Below are positions 55,714 to 63,863 of a stretch of 64,000 nt of DNA, piece by piece. The translations under genes were made by a program, and so were the position numbers. Positions within the stretch are counted from its first letter, which is position 1; each line of letters opens with the position of its first letter. A model generated the notes under the pieces. It had not been told where the DNA came from. It searched no databases and was given only the letters and a program-made list of their open reading frames with translations. Source of the DNA: an uncultured Pelagibacteraceae bacterium (GTDB lineage Bacteria > Pseudomonadota > Alphaproteobacteria > Pelagibacterales > Pelagibacteraceae); NCBI GenBank assembly GCA_902536765.1, contig CACAYM010000004.1, forward strand, positions 90,715 to 154,714, written 5' to 3'.

Positions 55714-56514
55714 TTAATAATGTTTTGGCTCTTCTCTTTTTATACCGAGGCCAAATTGCTCAGGAGCATCTGCTTTCGGTGGAAGATTATCTCTTGATCC
55801 GTCTGCCTCTGCTAAGTTTTTCTGAAGTGCAGCTCCTGGTTTATAAAACATATGAGCAAATTTGGACCAATAAACACCTCCAAATAAAACTAGATTTGAT
55901 AAAATAAAGAAAACTAAAAATACTTTATCATCCCATCTATCTTGTAAACTCATAGATTGTAAAAATGACCATATCAATCCGAACAAAGATGAGGCAACTA
56001 ATGCTAGCACAAATAAATCTGCCTTAATAACTCTGTACCAAGGGTGAGCCTCAGAATAAACATCTACTCTTAAGAAGAACCAGAACCAAGACCCTCCTAA
56101 AACAGTCAATAGGGCACCAAGATGCCAAACTATCGGCCAAGCTGATGGAGTTGTTGATTGTGGCGAAGAGTAAAAGAAAATCATAACAACCGATGCTGTC
56201 CAAAAAAGAATTGTACCGTACATGCCCATCACATGGGCTAGTCTTCTTTTGCCAGCTCCTAGTTCAGAGGTGGTAGCAATATCACTAGCGATCGTTTTTG
56301 AAATTACAGAAATTCTTTCACCTGTAGTTAAATTTTTTGTTGCAGACTTTTTTGCTTTTTTTGCATTGTTAAAAAAATATTTTACATTTTTCTTATGAAT
56401 AATATCCATAAGTGTTCCAGCAATCACAAGTAAACCCATTAGAATTACAAATGATTGCATTAGTATAGGAGATATACTCTCAGCTAATATTGAAAATGGA
56501 TTGTTTGCAAACAT
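55714..56514 (-). CDS. aprM: AprM, putative membrane anchor of APS reductase
   Basis: 266 residues with about five hydrophobic helices (near residues 12-35, 95-117, 125-150, 168-190 and 198-215). The sequence MFANNPFSILAESISPILMQSFVILMGLLVIAGTLMDI, LAHVMGMYGTILFWTASVVMIFF and WHLGALLTVLGGSWFWFFLRVDVYSEAHPWYRV matches the AprM type found beside aprBA in sulfur oxidisers that lack the Qmo complex. Conserved His residues in helices could bind heme. The hydrophilic C-terminus (GAALQKNLAEADG to the end) faces the AprAB side. It is the first gene of the apr operon. Confidence 0.88.
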   Translation of the reverse strand: MFANNPFSILAESISPILMQSFVILMGLLVIAGTLMDIIHKKNVKYFFNNAKKAKKSATKNLTTGERISVISKTIASDIATTSELGAGKRRLAHVMGMYGTILFWTASVVMIFFYSSPQSTTPSAWPIVWHLGALLTVLGGSWFWFFLRVDVYSEAHPWYRVIKADLFVLALVASSLFGLIWSFLQSMSLQDRWDDKVFLVFFILSNLVLFGGVYWSKFAHMFYKPGAALQKNLAEADGSRDNLPPKADAPEQFGLGIKREEPKHY

Positions 56515-56590
56515 TTTGAAATTATACCCCTTTTTTGAAATATTTTTAGTATAGATGCCTTAATAGATCAACTGCATAAATAGACTTCTT

Positions 56591-56992
56591 TTATTTAGAT
56601 TTTCTCAAATAATGTTGTTTTAACGGTATTACACCTCTAACACCACCTTGGGGATTTTCAACATCCCCTCTTCTTCTTGGAATCAAATGTATATGACAAT
56701 GCATAATTGTTTGACCAGCAACACTTCCTGCATTTGTTCCTAAGTTAAATCCCTCAACTAAATTGTCATCATTTTCTATTTTTGATTTAATCTTTTTAAT
56801 AAGTTCATTACATGCATTAAGTTCTTTATCATTTAAATCAAAGAAATTTTTTATGTGTCTTTTTGGAATTATAAGACTATGGAATTTTGATACTGGATAT
56901 GAGTCGTAACTTACAAAAGCATAGTCATTTTCATATATAATTTCCTGTTTTTTTAAATCACAAAATATGCAGGGGTTATTTGGATCTGTCAT
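56591..56992 (-). CDS. HIT family nucleotide hydrolase/transferase
   Basis: 133 residues with the histidine triad GQTIMHCHIHLIPRR (His-x-His-x-His) and the N-terminal CIFCDLKKQEIIYEND, whose Cys pair binds zinc in HinT-like members. Family members cleave nucleoside phosphoramidates or dinucleoside polyphosphates. It follows the class IV aminotransferase gene after 3 bases and is the last gene of the MFS-pabB-pabA-pabC-HIT string; no functional link to folate is evident. Confidence 0.93.
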   Translation of the reverse strand: MTDPNNPCIFCDLKKQEIIYENDYAFVSYDSYPVSKFHSLIIPKRHIKNFFDLNDKELNACNELIKKIKSKIENDDNLVEGFNLGTNAGSVAGQTIMHCHIHLIPRRRGDVENPQGGVRGVIPLKQHYLRKSK

Positions 56993-56995
56993 ACA

Positions 56996-57748
56996 TTAAT
57001 CTGATAAACCTTTTTCATAAATTTTATTGAGTTTAATGAATATTTTATTATTTTTCCTTTTCCAATTAAGCGATGGAATTTTAAATACAGAAGCCACACC
57101 TTTTCCTGACCCAATCAACAGTATTTCACTGTAATTGTCAATTTCCTTTAATGATATATTTTTTTTTTTGATTTTTATTTTCTTAGAAAAATATTTATAT
57201 GTAATGCCCTTATAAAAATTTTTTGATGGGGAATAAATTTGATCATTACTTATAAAAAGTAAATTAGAAGTACAAGTCTCTAAAAAATAATTATTAAAAT
57301 ATAAAGCAACATCATTTCTGGTGGTGTCATATTTGTTAAGTTGCTTTAACATTTTTTTGTATTTTAGATTTTTTAAGTACGGATCAACTCTTTTATAATT
57401 GAAAAGTTGTAAATAAAATTTACTCTTAGGTTTTAGCCTTTTTCTTAAAGAAATAGAAATTAGATTTTTATTACATGCAATTCGTAATAAGTGGTCGTAC
57501 GAAATATTTTTTTTTAAAAAGTTTTTAATTAATATTATTAAATCTTTTTTTAATTTTTTTTGATTTAATCTATATGTACTTAAAGATTTTATTAAATTAT
57601 TTATATGCTGATTATACAAAAAAATTTTAGGTGGTTTTCCCTTAACCCTCATTGTAGTAAATATTCCAAAAGATCCCCAAAGATCTTTGAAATTAACTTC
57701 TTTTAAATTTTTACGAAGATAGGATTTTTTTAATAATAATTTTGCCAT
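56996..57748 (-). CDS. pabC: PLP class IV aminotransferase fold protein, probable aminodeoxychorismate lyase
   Basis: Expected to release pyruvate from 4-amino-4-deoxychorismate, giving p-aminobenzoate. 250 residues; GIFTTMRVKGK near residue 30 matches the GVFETMRV opening of class IV enzymes. LETCTSNLLFI gives the conserved Glu and Asn, and GKGVASVFKI the phosphate-binding turn. The catalytic Lys is probably one of those in LKYKKMLKQLNKY. Conservation is weak overall, partly because of the very Lys-rich composition. The start overlaps pabA by 38 bases, unusually long. The call rests on pabA and pabB directly upstream. Confidence 0.78.
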   Translation of the reverse strand: MAKLLLKKSYLRKNLKEVNFKDLWGSFGIFTTMRVKGKPPKIFLYNQHINNLIKSLSTYRLNQKKLKKDLIILIKNFLKKNISYDHLLRIACNKNLISISLRKRLKPKSKFYLQLFNYKRVDPYLKNLKYKKMLKQLNKYDTTRNDVALYFNNYFLETCTSNLLFISNDQIYSPSKNFYKGITYKYFSKKIKIKKKNISLKEIDNYSEILLIGSGKGVASVFKIPSLNWKRKNNKIFIKLNKIYEKGLSD

Positions 57749-58268
57749 TTTCAGTTAAAAAAGATTCTGGATGAAATTGAAAACCAAAAATGTCTTCCCT
57801 AATATTTTCAATTGCCATCGGGATTTTAGTCTCTATACATCTCATGCTTATTTTAATATTTTGTGAATTGAAAGGTTCCTGCAGTTTAAGTGAATGATAC
57901 CTTCCAACCTTAAAAATTTTGCCTTTGGTAAAAATCTTACTATCTTTTGTCACTTTAATTTTCGATTGATAACCATGATAAATATTTTTTTGTTGTACAA
58001 TTTTACCAAATTCATTGTACAGTATTTGTTGAAACCCTAAACAAATTCCAATAATTTTTTTTTTTCCCTTAAATCTTTTGTAAATTTTTGAAGTCATTGG
58101 ATAATCTTTTGGAGATCCGGGGCCAGGAGATAGTACAATTGTATCTGCTTTGCTTAATTTTTCATAGTTAATTTCAAAATAATTATTACAAATTACGTTA
58201 TCAAATTCTGAAAACTGATGAACTACATTCCATGTAAATGAATCCTGATGATCAATTATGTAAATCAT
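57711..58268 (-). CDS. pabA: Glutamine amidotransferase, aminodeoxychorismate synthase component II
   Basis: Class I glutamine amidotransferase of 185 residues supplying ammonia to the chorismate enzyme. Motifs: DHQDSFTWNVV at the N-terminus, VLSPGPGSPKDYP, nucleophile Cys in IGICLGFQQIL, and the catalytic pair FHPESFLTENG. TrpG and PabA cannot be separated by sequence alone; pairing with a PabB-like subunit and a class IV lyase favours PABA synthesis, though it could be shared with anthranilate synthase. It overlaps pabB by 4 bases. Confidence 0.88.
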   Translation of the reverse strand: MIYIIDHQDSFTWNVVHQFSEFDNVICNNYFEINYEKLSKADTIVLSPGPGSPKDYPMTSKIYKRFKGKKKIIGICLGFQQILYNEFGKIVQQKNIYHGYQSKIKVTKDSKIFTKGKIFKVGRYHSLKLQEPFNSQNIKISMRCIETKIPMAIENIREDIFGFQFHPESFLTENGKIIIKKILSS

Positions 58269-59479
58269 TTAAATAACTCTAGCAAAGATTTGGCTTTAAT
58301 ATAATTTTCATTAAATTCTTTTTTTGGGGCACTATCTAAAACAACTCCAGAGGCAGCAGATATTTCTGAATGATTTTTATAATTTAGTATTGATCTAATA
58401 ATTATATTAAATCTCATATCTTTATTAAATTTGATGTAACCAAAACTTCCTGTAAAAATATTTCTGTCATCTTTCTCTTGATTGTTTAAAAGTTCAAGTG
58501 TCCTAATTTTTGGACAGCCTATAACTGAACCACCAGGCATCATAGCTTTAATAATATTTTTTAAAGACATATTCTTTTTAAGTTTTCCCCTGATTGTTGT
58601 TACGTAATGAAAAAGATGTTTGTATTCCTCTACAAATTTTTCTCTTAAAATATTTACGGATCCAGGTAAACAGACTCTCGATAAATCATTTCTTTCCATA
58701 TCTACAATCATATTATGTTCTTTAGTTTCCTTTAAATTATTTTTAAAAAATTTTAGGGCAGTCTTTTTATTATTTTTTTTATTTTTTTTTAATGTTCCAG
58801 CAATTGGCTTTGTTGTAATTATTTCACCTTTTTTATCAATTAAAGTTTCAGGTGAACAGCTTACAATAGAATAATCTTTGTCTCTGATCACAAAAGATTC
58901 TGGTGAGGAATTTACTTTCATCAGTCGCCAAAAAAAATTAATAGGATTAATATTTGAACGATTTCTATATTTTGTACAAATTTTAATCTGATAAGTTTCG
59001 CCCTGTCTTATTTTTTTTGAGAAAGATTCAAAAATTTTCTTATAATTTGCAAACTCAATATTTTTTTTAAAAGGAGATAAAATCTTCGTTTTATGAAAAA
59101 ATGTATTAAATTGATGTTTTTTCTTAGAAGAAATTACTCTTATTTTATCTCTAATTTGAATAACTGTTTCAGGTTTGTAAAATACTCCTTTATAAAAATT
59201 TAGTTTTTTTTGATTTTTAATATTAATATTTAAAAGATTACATAGTATCTCGTAGCCAAAAAATCCAATGAATAAATCTAATTCTTTATTTTTTTTTTTT
59301 AAATTTTTAAAATTTAAAAAATTATTAATATTATTTTTATTAAGAATAATTTTTTTTGAGAAATCTGTATAAATATTATATCCATCTTTCATTTTATAAA
59401 TTATCAAAGGCTTATCTGATTGATAAAGCTTTTCTAAATAAGGATTAAAGCTAAATTTATGCTGTTTGCGTTCTTTCAA
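58265..59479 (-). CDS. pabB: Chorismate-binding enzyme, aminodeoxychorismate synthase component I
   Basis: 404 residues; residues 1-130 are divergent and Lys/Asn-rich, and the chorismate-binding domain follows. Motifs: RQGETYQIKICTKYR, ETLIDKKGEIITTKPIAGTLKK, KEHNMIVDMERNDLSRV, and the Mg2+ and chorismate site MMPGGSVIGCPKIRTLELL. The PIAGT sequence is notable: PabB enzymes usually have PIKGT with a Lys nucleophile, whereas Ala is typical of anthranilate synthase TrpE. The PGGSVIGCPK block looks PabB-like. Partners pabA and a class IV lyase support PABA formation; anthranilate synthesis is the alternative. Confidence 0.85.
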   Translation of the reverse strand: MKERKQHKFSFNPYLEKLYQSDKPLIIYKMKDGYNIYTDFSKKIILNKNNINNFLNFKNLKKKNKELDLFIGFFGYEILCNLLNINIKNQKKLNFYKGVFYKPETVIQIRDKIRVISSKKKHQFNTFFHKTKILSPFKKNIEFANYKKIFESFSKKIRQGETYQIKICTKYRNRSNINPINFFWRLMKVNSSPESFVIRDKDYSIVSCSPETLIDKKGEIITTKPIAGTLKKNKKNNKKTALKFFKNNLKETKEHNMIVDMERNDLSRVCLPGSVNILREKFVEEYKHLFHYVTTIRGKLKKNMSLKNIIKAMMPGGSVIGCPKIRTLELLNNQEKDDRNIFTGSFGYIKFNKDMRFNIIIRSILNYKNHSEISAASGVVLDSAPKKEFNENYIKAKSLLELFK

Positions 59480-60668
59480 CTGGTTTCTCTTTTATTGGCA
59501 AGTGTATTAAACCAGCAAATATAGATAATGCAATTGCCAAATACCACGCATAATCATAAGAGCCATATAAATCATAAAATAAACCTCCCAGGTAGGCGCC
59601 AAAAAAAGATCCTACCTGATGACTTAAAAATACTAATCCATAGAGTAAACCTAAGTATCTTGTTCCAAAAATATGAGCTACAATTCCACTTGTTGCTGGG
59701 ACTGTAGAAAGCCATAAAAATCCAAAGCTAGCTCCAAAGAATATTGAAATTATTGTACTCGGTGGTGTAAATATAAATATACAAATTGAAACTCCTCTTA
59801 ATAAATAAATTACACTTAATATTATTTTTTTACTAATTTTTGTTGAGAGATAACCACTCAATAAAGATCCGATTATGTTAAAAAAACCAATTAGAGAAAG
59901 TATTACTGCTGCCGTCCATTCAGCTAATCCTCTATCAGCAACATATTTTGGAACATGTGTCCCAACTAATGTTATATGAAAACCACAAACAAAAAAACCT
60001 GCAATGAGAAGTAAATAACTTTTATTTTGAAAAGCCTCTTTTAATGCTCCCATTGTATCCTGTTTAAGATCTCCATCTTGAGTTTGAATTTTACTTGGTG
60101 ATCTTACAAAAATTGCAACAACTAGACCCGCGGTTAAAAATATCATGAAAATAAATAATGTTTGTTCCCATCCGTTGCTACTTAAAGAGTATTTGGTAAA
60201 TAATGGCGATAAAAAATACCCAAATGAACCTACGGCTGTCACAATACTCATTGCAATTGTTCTATTTGAAAGAGGAAAATGTTTTCCCACTATTGACATT
60301 GGGATACTTATAGCTGTACCACCACATCCAATACCAATTAAAACTCCTAAACTAATTTGAAAGTAAATTCCTGTATTTGGACCATTGTATAATAAATATA
60401 CTCCTAAAATATAAAATAAGAATGCAAGTATTATTGCTCTGTGGCCGCCATATTTATCTGCGATTGCACCAAAAATTGGCCCTGATAAACCCCAACCTAA
60501 CATTTGAATTCCAATAGCTAAGCCAAACTCCGTATTTGAAATCCCAAGGTCATTATTAAAATCGATAAAAAATAATCCAAATACTTGCCTAACACTTAAT
60601 GATATCAGAACAACCAAACATGCAGCGACTAGAGTTATTAAAGCAGTTCTTGTTTGAAAAAATTGCAC
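59457..60668 (-). CDS. Major facilitator superfamily transporter
   Basis: 403 residues, 12 hydrophobic helices. The loop 2-3 motif reads GAIADKYGGHRAI (the MFS A motif), and its counterpart in the second half is LSGYLSTKISKKI. The pattern VRQVFGLFFIDFNNDLGISNTEFGLAIGIQML resembles oxalate/formate- and monocarboxylate-type carriers. Substrate unknown. The 3' end overlaps pabB by 23 bases, so it is the first gene of the folate string and might export or import a related aromatic acid, although this is only positional. Confidence 0.88.
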   Translation of the reverse strand: MQFFQTRTALITLVAACLVVLISLSVRQVFGLFFIDFNNDLGISNTEFGLAIGIQMLGWGLSGPIFGAIADKYGGHRAIILAFLFYILGVYLLYNGPNTGIYFQISLGVLIGIGCGGTAISIPMSIVGKHFPLSNRTIAMSIVTAVGSFGYFLSPLFTKYSLSSNGWEQTLFIFMIFLTAGLVVAIFVRSPSKIQTQDGDLKQDTMGALKEAFQNKSYLLLIAGFFVCGFHITLVGTHVPKYVADRGLAEWTAAVILSLIGFFNIIGSLLSGYLSTKISKKIILSVIYLLRGVSICIFIFTPPSTIISIFFGASFGFLWLSTVPATSGIVAHIFGTRYLGLLYGLVFLSHQVGSFFGAYLGGLFYDLYGSYDYAWYLAIALSIFAGLIHLPIKEKPVERTQTA

Positions 60669-60673
60669 ACCAC

Positions 60674-61849
60674 TTATCTAATATGTTTTAAAGATTTTTT
60701 CAAATCTATTATAAGATCTCTCAAATCTTCAAGTCCAATGTGTAATCTGACAATATATTCGTTGCTTTTTAATTTTAAAAATTTTCTATTTCCTTGTTCT
60801 TTTATTTCTTGGTGTAAAGCAAGACTTTCAAAACCACCCCAGCTATAACCATGACCAAAATGATTCAAAGAGTTAACAAATTTATCTACAGACTTTTTAT
60901 TTTTTGAAGTAATTTTTAATCCCATTAATCCTGATGAACCCGAGTAATATTTTTTCCATAACTTATAATTTTTTGAGTTTTTTTTTAAAGGATATAAAAC
61001 TTCAATATTTTTTTTTTGTGATAAAAATCGTGCTATTTTATTTGTATTTTCCTGGTGTTTATCTAGTCTAACATCTAACGTCCTTAATCCTCTCATAATT
61101 AGATATGCATCGTCCGGGCCTAATCTTAAACCTGTCATATTGTGCGCCTGTAAAACTCTACTAAATACTCTTTGGCTCACTGCTAGGCTTCCCCCCATAA
61201 CATCCGAGTGTCCAGAATAATATTTAGTTCCAGAAACTATTGATAAATCAAATCCTAGTTTTATGGGCTTCAAAAAGTAAGGAGTCCCCCAAGTATTATC
61301 TATTGCTGTATAAATTTTTTTACTTTTTGCTATGGAAAGTATTTTTCCTAGATCTTGGAATTCAAAAGTATTACTTCCTGGATTTTCTACATAAATAAGT
61401 TTAGTTTTTTCTGTGATATTTTTTTTGATTGTACTTAAATCATTTGGATTATAAAACTTTGCAAGTATTTGAAAATCTTTTAAATATTTTTCTGTTAAAT
61501 TTCTAGTCGGACTATAGACAGGATCAGCTATAATTAATTCATCACCTGGTCTTAATATACTAAATAAAGTCAAAAAAACTGCACCAAATCCAGTGGGTGT
61601 CAAAAAAGTGTGATAGGATTCTTCTAGCTTGGTTAATAATTTCTCTAATTCCAGAGTGGTTGAGGTGCCCTGCCTTCCATAATCAAAATAACCACCCCTT
61701 GGATTTTTCAAAATTTTTTTTTGTGTTTGCCTTAAGTCACTCATTGACTTGAAAACCATTGTTGATGTTCTGACCAATGGAGGATTTACTGAACGATTTT
61801 TAAAGTCTTTTGACGTTTGTTTAAGGATAGTTTTAAAAGAATTTTCCAT
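60674..61849 (-). CDS. metC: PLP-dependent cystathionine beta-lyase-like enzyme
   Basis: 391 residues of the Cys/Met metabolism PLP family. The PLP lysine is Lys209 in SIVSGTKYYSGHSDVMGG. Upstream are GRQGTSTTLELEKLLTKLEE (family N-terminal block), the PTGFGAVFLTLFSIL phosphate-binding region and ENPGSNTFEFQDL. The YYSGHSDVMGG form matches MetC-type beta-lyases, which cleave cystathionine to homocysteine, pyruvate and ammonia, rather than gamma-synthases. Five bases separate it from the MFS gene downstream. Beta-elimination of other thiols cannot be excluded. Confidence 0.9.
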   Translation of the reverse strand: MENSFKTILKQTSKDFKNRSVNPPLVRTSTMVFKSMSDLRQTQKKILKNPRGGYFDYGRQGTSTTLELEKLLTKLEESYHTFLTPTGFGAVFLTLFSILRPGDELIIADPVYSPTRNLTEKYLKDFQILAKFYNPNDLSTIKKNITEKTKLIYVENPGSNTFEFQDLGKILSIAKSKKIYTAIDNTWGTPYFLKPIKLGFDLSIVSGTKYYSGHSDVMGGSLAVSQRVFSRVLQAHNMTGLRLGPDDAYLIMRGLRTLDVRLDKHQENTNKIARFLSQKKNIEVLYPLKKNSKNYKLWKKYYSGSSGLMGLKITSKNKKSVDKFVNSLNHFGHGYSWGGFESLALHQEIKEQGNRKFLKLKSNEYIVRLHIGLEDLRDLIIDLKKSLKHIR

Positions 61850-61925
61850 AAATAAATTTGATATGTAAGATTGACAATGCTATATCCAACGAATAAGTCA
61901 ATAAAAATTATAACTTGAGGTAAAT

Positions 61926-62009
61926 ATGGGATATCCAAAGAAGCATAGAGGCCGAAGAAAAATGGGCTCAAAAAAAAGAAGAGCAAGAAAAAAAAATAAA
62001 AAAAAATAA
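61926..62009 (+). CDS. Very small, highly basic protein, 27 residues
   Basis: ATG at 61926, preceded by a clear Shine-Dalgarno (TTGAGGTAA, GAGG six bases from the ATG), which is uncommon in this genome. The product MGYPKKHRGRRKMGSKKRR then RARKKNKKK is about 60% Lys and Arg and uses CGA, AGA, CAT and GGC codons not explained by AT drift alone. It ends 11 bases before the next plus-strand gene and starts 76 bases from divergent metC. The composition suggests RNA binding, such as a small ribosome-associated peptide; no family can be named with confidence. Confidence 0.6.
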   Translation: MGYPKKHRGRRKMGSKKRRARKKNKKK

Positions 62010-62020
62010 TCAAACCCAAA

Positions 62021-62713
62021 ATGGATAGTATTCAAAAGGTCAAATCCATAACTTTATGGATATTTATAGTTCCTTTCTTTGCTATTAATGCATGCCTTAT
62101 ATTAATCACCCAATTCCATGGACTTTTTCATCCAGAAGATATTATACATAATACAATTCCATACATTGATGGAGGAGCCTCAATAAGTAGAACAGCAAGA
62201 GTTTTTCCAACCTATTTAATATTTAAACCTGCTATGTTTTTAACCTCTTACTTGTTAATTAAATATTGGATCTATAATAAAAATATCATTCTTACATTCG
62301 ATGATAATAATAAAAATGTGAGTAAAATAATTTTTTTTGGTATAGGTTCGGCAATTCTTTTAACTATTCATTCTATATTCTTAGGAATTAAGTTTGACTA
62401 TGATCTATATAAATTGTTTAGAAGAGTTGTGATGCTTCTTTTTATTATTTTTGAAATTGTTGCGCAAGCTTATCTAGTAATTACTTTGTACAAATTAAAA
62501 GATAAGATTGTTAATAAATTAAATTTTAAATTTTTGAAACTTAAAGGACTTCTTGTAAGCCTATTAATTATTGTTGCGATATTAGCAATTCCTATAGTTA
62601 GCATGCCAGGTAACAAATTCATTAAACATGCACTTGAGTGGGACTATTTTGTTGGAGTAATTAGTTTTTATTTACTTACTTATTTTATGTGGAAAAAAAA
62701 TACTAGTTCTTAG
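62021..62713 (+). CDS. Six-helix membrane protein, possibly Frag1/DRAM/Sfk1-like
   Basis: 230 residues with hydrophobic segments near 12-32, 66-86, 103-124, 134-157, 174-193 and 208-224. The first loop reads [23 protein letters not shown], and the last helix region [20 protein letters not shown]. Both loosely resemble the Frag1/DRAM/Sfk1 (PGAP2-like) membrane family, known mainly from eukaryotes but also seen in bacteria. This is a weak call from pattern memory. It follows the tiny basic ORF by 11 bases, and its 3' end overlaps convergent mnmA by 11. Confidence 0.7.
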   Translation: MDSIQKVKSITLWIFIVPFFAINACLILITQFHGLFHPEDIIHNTIPYIDGGASISRTARVFPTYLIFKPAMFLTSYLLIKYWIYNKNIILTFDDNNKNVSKIIFFGIGSAILLTIHSIFLGIKFDYDLYKLFRRVVMLLFIIFEIVAQAYLVITLYKLKDKIVNKLNFKFLKLKGLLVSLLIIVAILAIPIVSMPGNKFIKHALEWDYFVGVISFYLLTYFMWKKNTSS

Positions 62714-63821
62714 AAATCCAACCTCCACCAAGAACTTTATCTCCAAAATTATCTTTTGAGTAAAATACACATGCTTGTCCCGGAGAAATACCATATTCAT
62801 CATCAAAAAGGTTTAATTGCGCATGATTGTTTATTAAATTTAGTTTTGATTTTATTAATCTTCCTGTAGATCTTACTTTTACAAATATTTCTTTATCAAA
62901 TACTGATTTATCAACCAAAAGATTTATGTCTTTTAAAATAATATCTTTTTTTAGTAGTTCTTTTTTATTTCCAACAATGATCTCATTTTTTTTTGCATCT
63001 ATATCAATAACGTACAGAGGGTCTTTTGCTGCTATTTTAATGCCCCGTCTTTGTCCAATTGTAAAATTTACAATTCCATCGTGGACACCTAAAACTTTAC
63101 CTTCGGTGTTTTTTATATTTCCTTTTTTGAATGCATCAGGCCTTATTTTTTCAATTACTGAAACATAGTCTCCATTAGGAACAAAACATATATCCTGGCT
63201 ATCTGGTTTATCAGCAACATTCAAACCCAGTTCTTTAGCAATTTCTCTTGTTTTTGATTTTAACATTCCACCTAATGGAAATCTCAAATAATTTAATTGT
63301 TCTCTTGTAGTATTAAATAAAAAATAACTTTGATCTCTGTTCTCGTCTATTGCTCTATACATTTCTGTAATATTATTTTTGGTTAAACTTTTTACGTAGT
63401 GACCAGTAATTAAAGCATCAGCATTTAAATTTTTTGACTCTTGAAATAAGTCATTAAATTTAACTGTTTTATTACATTGAACACATGGAATAGGTGTTTC
63501 ACCATTTAGATAGCTTTCAACAAAATTGTCCACAACACTTTCTTTAAATTTACTTTGATAATAAAAAATTTTATGCTTTATATCTAATTTTTGAGCAACA
63601 CGCTTTGCGTCCATAATGTCTTGACCTGTGCAACATTGCTTAGAATTTTTATTTTCTTTATTATCATCGTATAGTTTTAGAGTAATTCCAATAACGTTAT
63701 AACCTTCTTTTTTCATAATACCGGCAACAGTCGAGGAATCAACTCCTCCTGACATGGCTACCACTACTGTGGTATCTTTTGGGTCTTTATCTAAACCTAT
63801 AGAATTTAATTTAATATTCAT
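62703..63821 (-). CDS. mnmA: tRNA-specific 2-thiouridylase MnmA
   Basis: Makes the 2-thiouridine at the wobble position of Lys, Glu and Gln tRNAs. 372 residues: PP-loop [13 protein letters not shown] near residue 24, [17 protein letters not shown], the first catalytic Cys in [22 protein letters not shown], and the second catalytic Cys in [29 protein letters not shown] and the C-terminal beta-barrel with SPGQACVFY follow. Divergent from a DUF3553 gene, 42 bases away. Confidence 0.97.
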   Translation of the reverse strand: MNIKLNSIGLDKDPKDTTVVVAMSGGVDSSTVAGIMKKEGYNVIGITLKLYDDNKENKNSKQCCTGQDIMDAKRVAQKLDIKHKIFYYQSKFKESVVDNFVESYLNGETPIPCVQCNKTVKFNDLFQESKNLNADALITGHYVKSLTKNNITEMYRAIDENRDQSYFLFNTTREQLNYLRFPLGGMLKSKTREIAKELGLNVADKPDSQDICFVPNGDYVSVIEKIRPDAFKKGNIKNTEGKVLGVHDGIVNFTIGQRRGIKIAAKDPLYVIDIDAKKNEIIVGNKKELLKKDIILKDINLLVDKSVFDKEIFVKVRSTGRLIKSKLNLINNHAQLNLFDDEYGISPGQACVFYSKDNFGDKVLGGGWISKN

Positions 63822-63863
63822 ATTGATGGTATTTATACCTAATTCTATTATAAATAAAATTAA

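Noticed and set aside
61870..61902. ATTGAC...GTCAAT inverted repeat in the metC upstream gap
   Set aside because: Arms are only 6 bases with a 21-base spacer; this most likely reflects two divergent TTGAC-type promoter elements, and no properly spaced -10 could be confirmed.
61786..62019. 77-codon hydrophobic minus-strand frame ahead of metC
   Set aside because: It is the antisense of the Lys/Arg-rich micro-ORF (poly-Lys read backwards gives Phe/Leu) and overlaps the metC start; no family features.
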